Positions 63,194 through 64,000 of a DNA stretch of 64,000 bases are shown one piece after another. A program made the translations under genes and the position numbers. The stretch lies in assembly GCF_008629655.1 (NCBI RefSeq), contig NZ_VWSG01000008.1, positions 99,117 through 163,116 on the forward strand, read 5' to 3'. The first letter of the stretch is position 1; each line of letters begins with the position of its first letter. Source of the DNA: Paenimyroides baculatum (GTDB lineage Bacteria > Bacteroidota > Bacteroidia > Flavobacteriales > Flavobacteriaceae). Under the pieces are notes generated by a model. That model saw nothing but the letters and a program-made list of their open reading frames with translations, did no database searches and was not told the origin of the DNA.

Positions 63194-63736
63194 TTATAAA
63201 GCAGTGGCAGTATAAGTTACGGTCTGCGTATAGGTTCCGGCCGGTTTACCTAAAATATCAGACGATGATGATTTCGACGCTGGAATGGTGTAGTCCAGGT
63301 TCAGTGTTAATGCGCTTCCAAGGGGAGCGTTTGAAACTAAAGTTTGATCGCTTGAAGATAAAACAACAGCGTTCTTTGTTCCGCCCATTGTTCCCGAAGC
63401 TGTTGCAGCTTTGATCGTTAAAACGCTTACAGGGATTAGGTTGGTTCCATTCACAAAACTAGCACCTCCTGCTTTTACTTTTACATTAAAGTTCTTCGTT
63501 GATGTTACTTTTAAAGAGTTCGCTTTGGTAACGGTCTGATCAGAGTTGTAGTCTGCTGCAGTCGCATAGTTAAAGTCAACGGTATTACCAATTGCAGTAC
63601 TTCCTGTATCAATAGAGATTACATCGTTAAGGGTAATCTTTGCCGTTGTTGTTGCAGTATTTTGAGCCTGCACATGGTTGCTTCCAAATAAGATTGCTCC
63701 GAAAGTTAAGGCTGCGATTACGATTTGTTTTTTCAT
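63194..63736 (-). CDS. Fibre subunit, DUF4402-like, tandem copy 2
   Basis: A 180-residue protein nearly identical to copy 1 (six substitutions, five of them within residues 19-44). Promoter, leader and terminator are duplicated with it, so the repeat unit is 752 bp. Minor variants could form mixed fibres or serve antigenic change. Copy number may have been expanded by recombination between the identical flanks. Confidence 0.72.
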   Translation of the reverse strand: MKKQIVIAALTFGAILFGSNHVQAQNTATTTAKITLNDVISIDTGSTAIGNTVDFNYATAADYNSDQTVTKANSLKVTSTKNFNVKVKAGGASFVNGTNLIPVSVLTIKAATASGTMGGTKNAVVLSSSDQTLVSNAPLGSALTLNLDYTIPASKSSSSDILGKPAGTYTQTVTYTATAL

Positions 63737-63891
63737 GATAGTAGTATTTTATTGTTATTTTATTTCTGTTTAATTGTTCTCTCTTGAACATTACAAATCT
63801 ACGGCGGCGGTAAAAGTTTCTCTGTAGTGGAAAATGGAACTTCATGTAGTATAATAACTACACAAATTATCCGTTTGTTTAATTAGAAAAA

Positions 63892-63918
63892 CCCTCGACA
63901 CTTGGAAGGTGTCGAGGG
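63892..63918 (-). terminator. Terminator after subunit copy 3
   Basis: Same 10-bp stem and loop as at 63140-63166, exactly 752 bp further on. Confidence 0.85.
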
Positions 63919-63945
63919 CTTGTATAAAATTACTGTTTGTTTGTT

Positions 63946-64000
63946 TTATAAAGCAGTGGCAGTATAAGTTACGGTCTGCGTATAGGTTCCGGCCGGTTTC
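63946..64000 (-). CDS. Fibre subunit, tandem copy 3 (cut by window edge)
   Basis: The last 18 codons of a third copy, identical in this part to copy 2 apart from the final base of the window, with its stop at 63946-63948. The rest is outside the window. Confidence 0.8.
   Translation of the reverse strand, partial: KPAGTYTQTVTYTATAL

Noticed and set aside
1..64000. tRNA, rRNA, tmRNA or rnpB genes
   Set aside because: No cloverleaf with a T-loop GTTCRANNC and CCA-adjacent stem, nor conserved rRNA, tmRNA or RNase P RNA segments, were noticed; a covariance search was not possible.

Overview
The window is AT-rich and carries clear Bacteroidota (Flavobacteriia-type) hallmarks: a SUF-type Fe-S operon, TonB-dependent receptor with a carboxypeptidase-like N-terminal domain, type IX secretion C-terminal signals, a giant SprB-repeat adhesin, TAnnTTTG-type -7 promoter elements and weak Shine-Dalgarno signals. 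I cannot name the genus with confidence; a Flavobacteriaceae or Weeksellaceae member is most likely.

Layout. 1-12.5 kb is core-like: sufB (cut by the window edge) with an A-type carrier, a TonB-dependent receptor, an M1-like peptidase, an S8 lipoprotein protease, a metallo-beta-lactamase-fold hydrolase, rnpA, kup and a secreted esterase. 12.5-21.5 kb holds a membrane protein/histidine kinase/response regulator triad, a 1304-residue hybrid kinase, msrA and small lipoproteins. 21.5-25 kb has a lipocalin, a two-gene DNA-repair-like pair (radical SAM plus DUF4130-type) and a PfpI-like protein. 25-35.6 kb is a surface-adhesin locus: a beta-barrel protein and a giant type IX-secreted protein with 23 SprB-like repeats, next to a divergent TPR/LuxR regulator.

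35.7-39.8 kb is the most striking part. An ECF-like sigma factor with two tandem C-terminal HTH regions lies 12 bp upstream of a Cas12f-like protein in which both visible RuvC acidic positions are lost and the RuvC-III/zinc region is absent. This is the gene pair expected of an RNA-guided transcription activator (nuclease-dead Cas12f plus sigma factor). Two candidate guide-RNA regions are described: one directly 3' of the Cas12f-like gene and one strongly structured RNA at 39.5-39.72 kb. No CRISPR array is visible. A 2.1-kb gene-free tract upstream carries a 211-bp repeat pair with compensatory changes in a stem.

39.8-49.2 kb is a damaged defence locus: an XRE regulator, then a SMEK-domain fragment and a NACHT-domain fragment separated by a 5.9-kb IS1595-family transposon with 26-bp terminal inverted repeats. 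Its cargo includes an IrrE-like metalloprotease-fold protein, a secreted coiled-coil-like protein and a HEPN-like protein. 49-53 kb has a MerR regulator, a ParDE toxin-antitoxin pair and a DoxD-DoxA fusion. 53-57.3 kb has a second hybrid kinase, a LuxR response regulator and the decayed remnant of that regulator's partner kinase. 57.3-64 kb is a chaperone/usher-like surface-fibre locus: a putative tip adhesin, an outer-membrane usher-like protein, a PapD-like chaperone and at least three near-identical tandem subunit genes, each with its own -7 element and terminator; the last is cut by the window edge.
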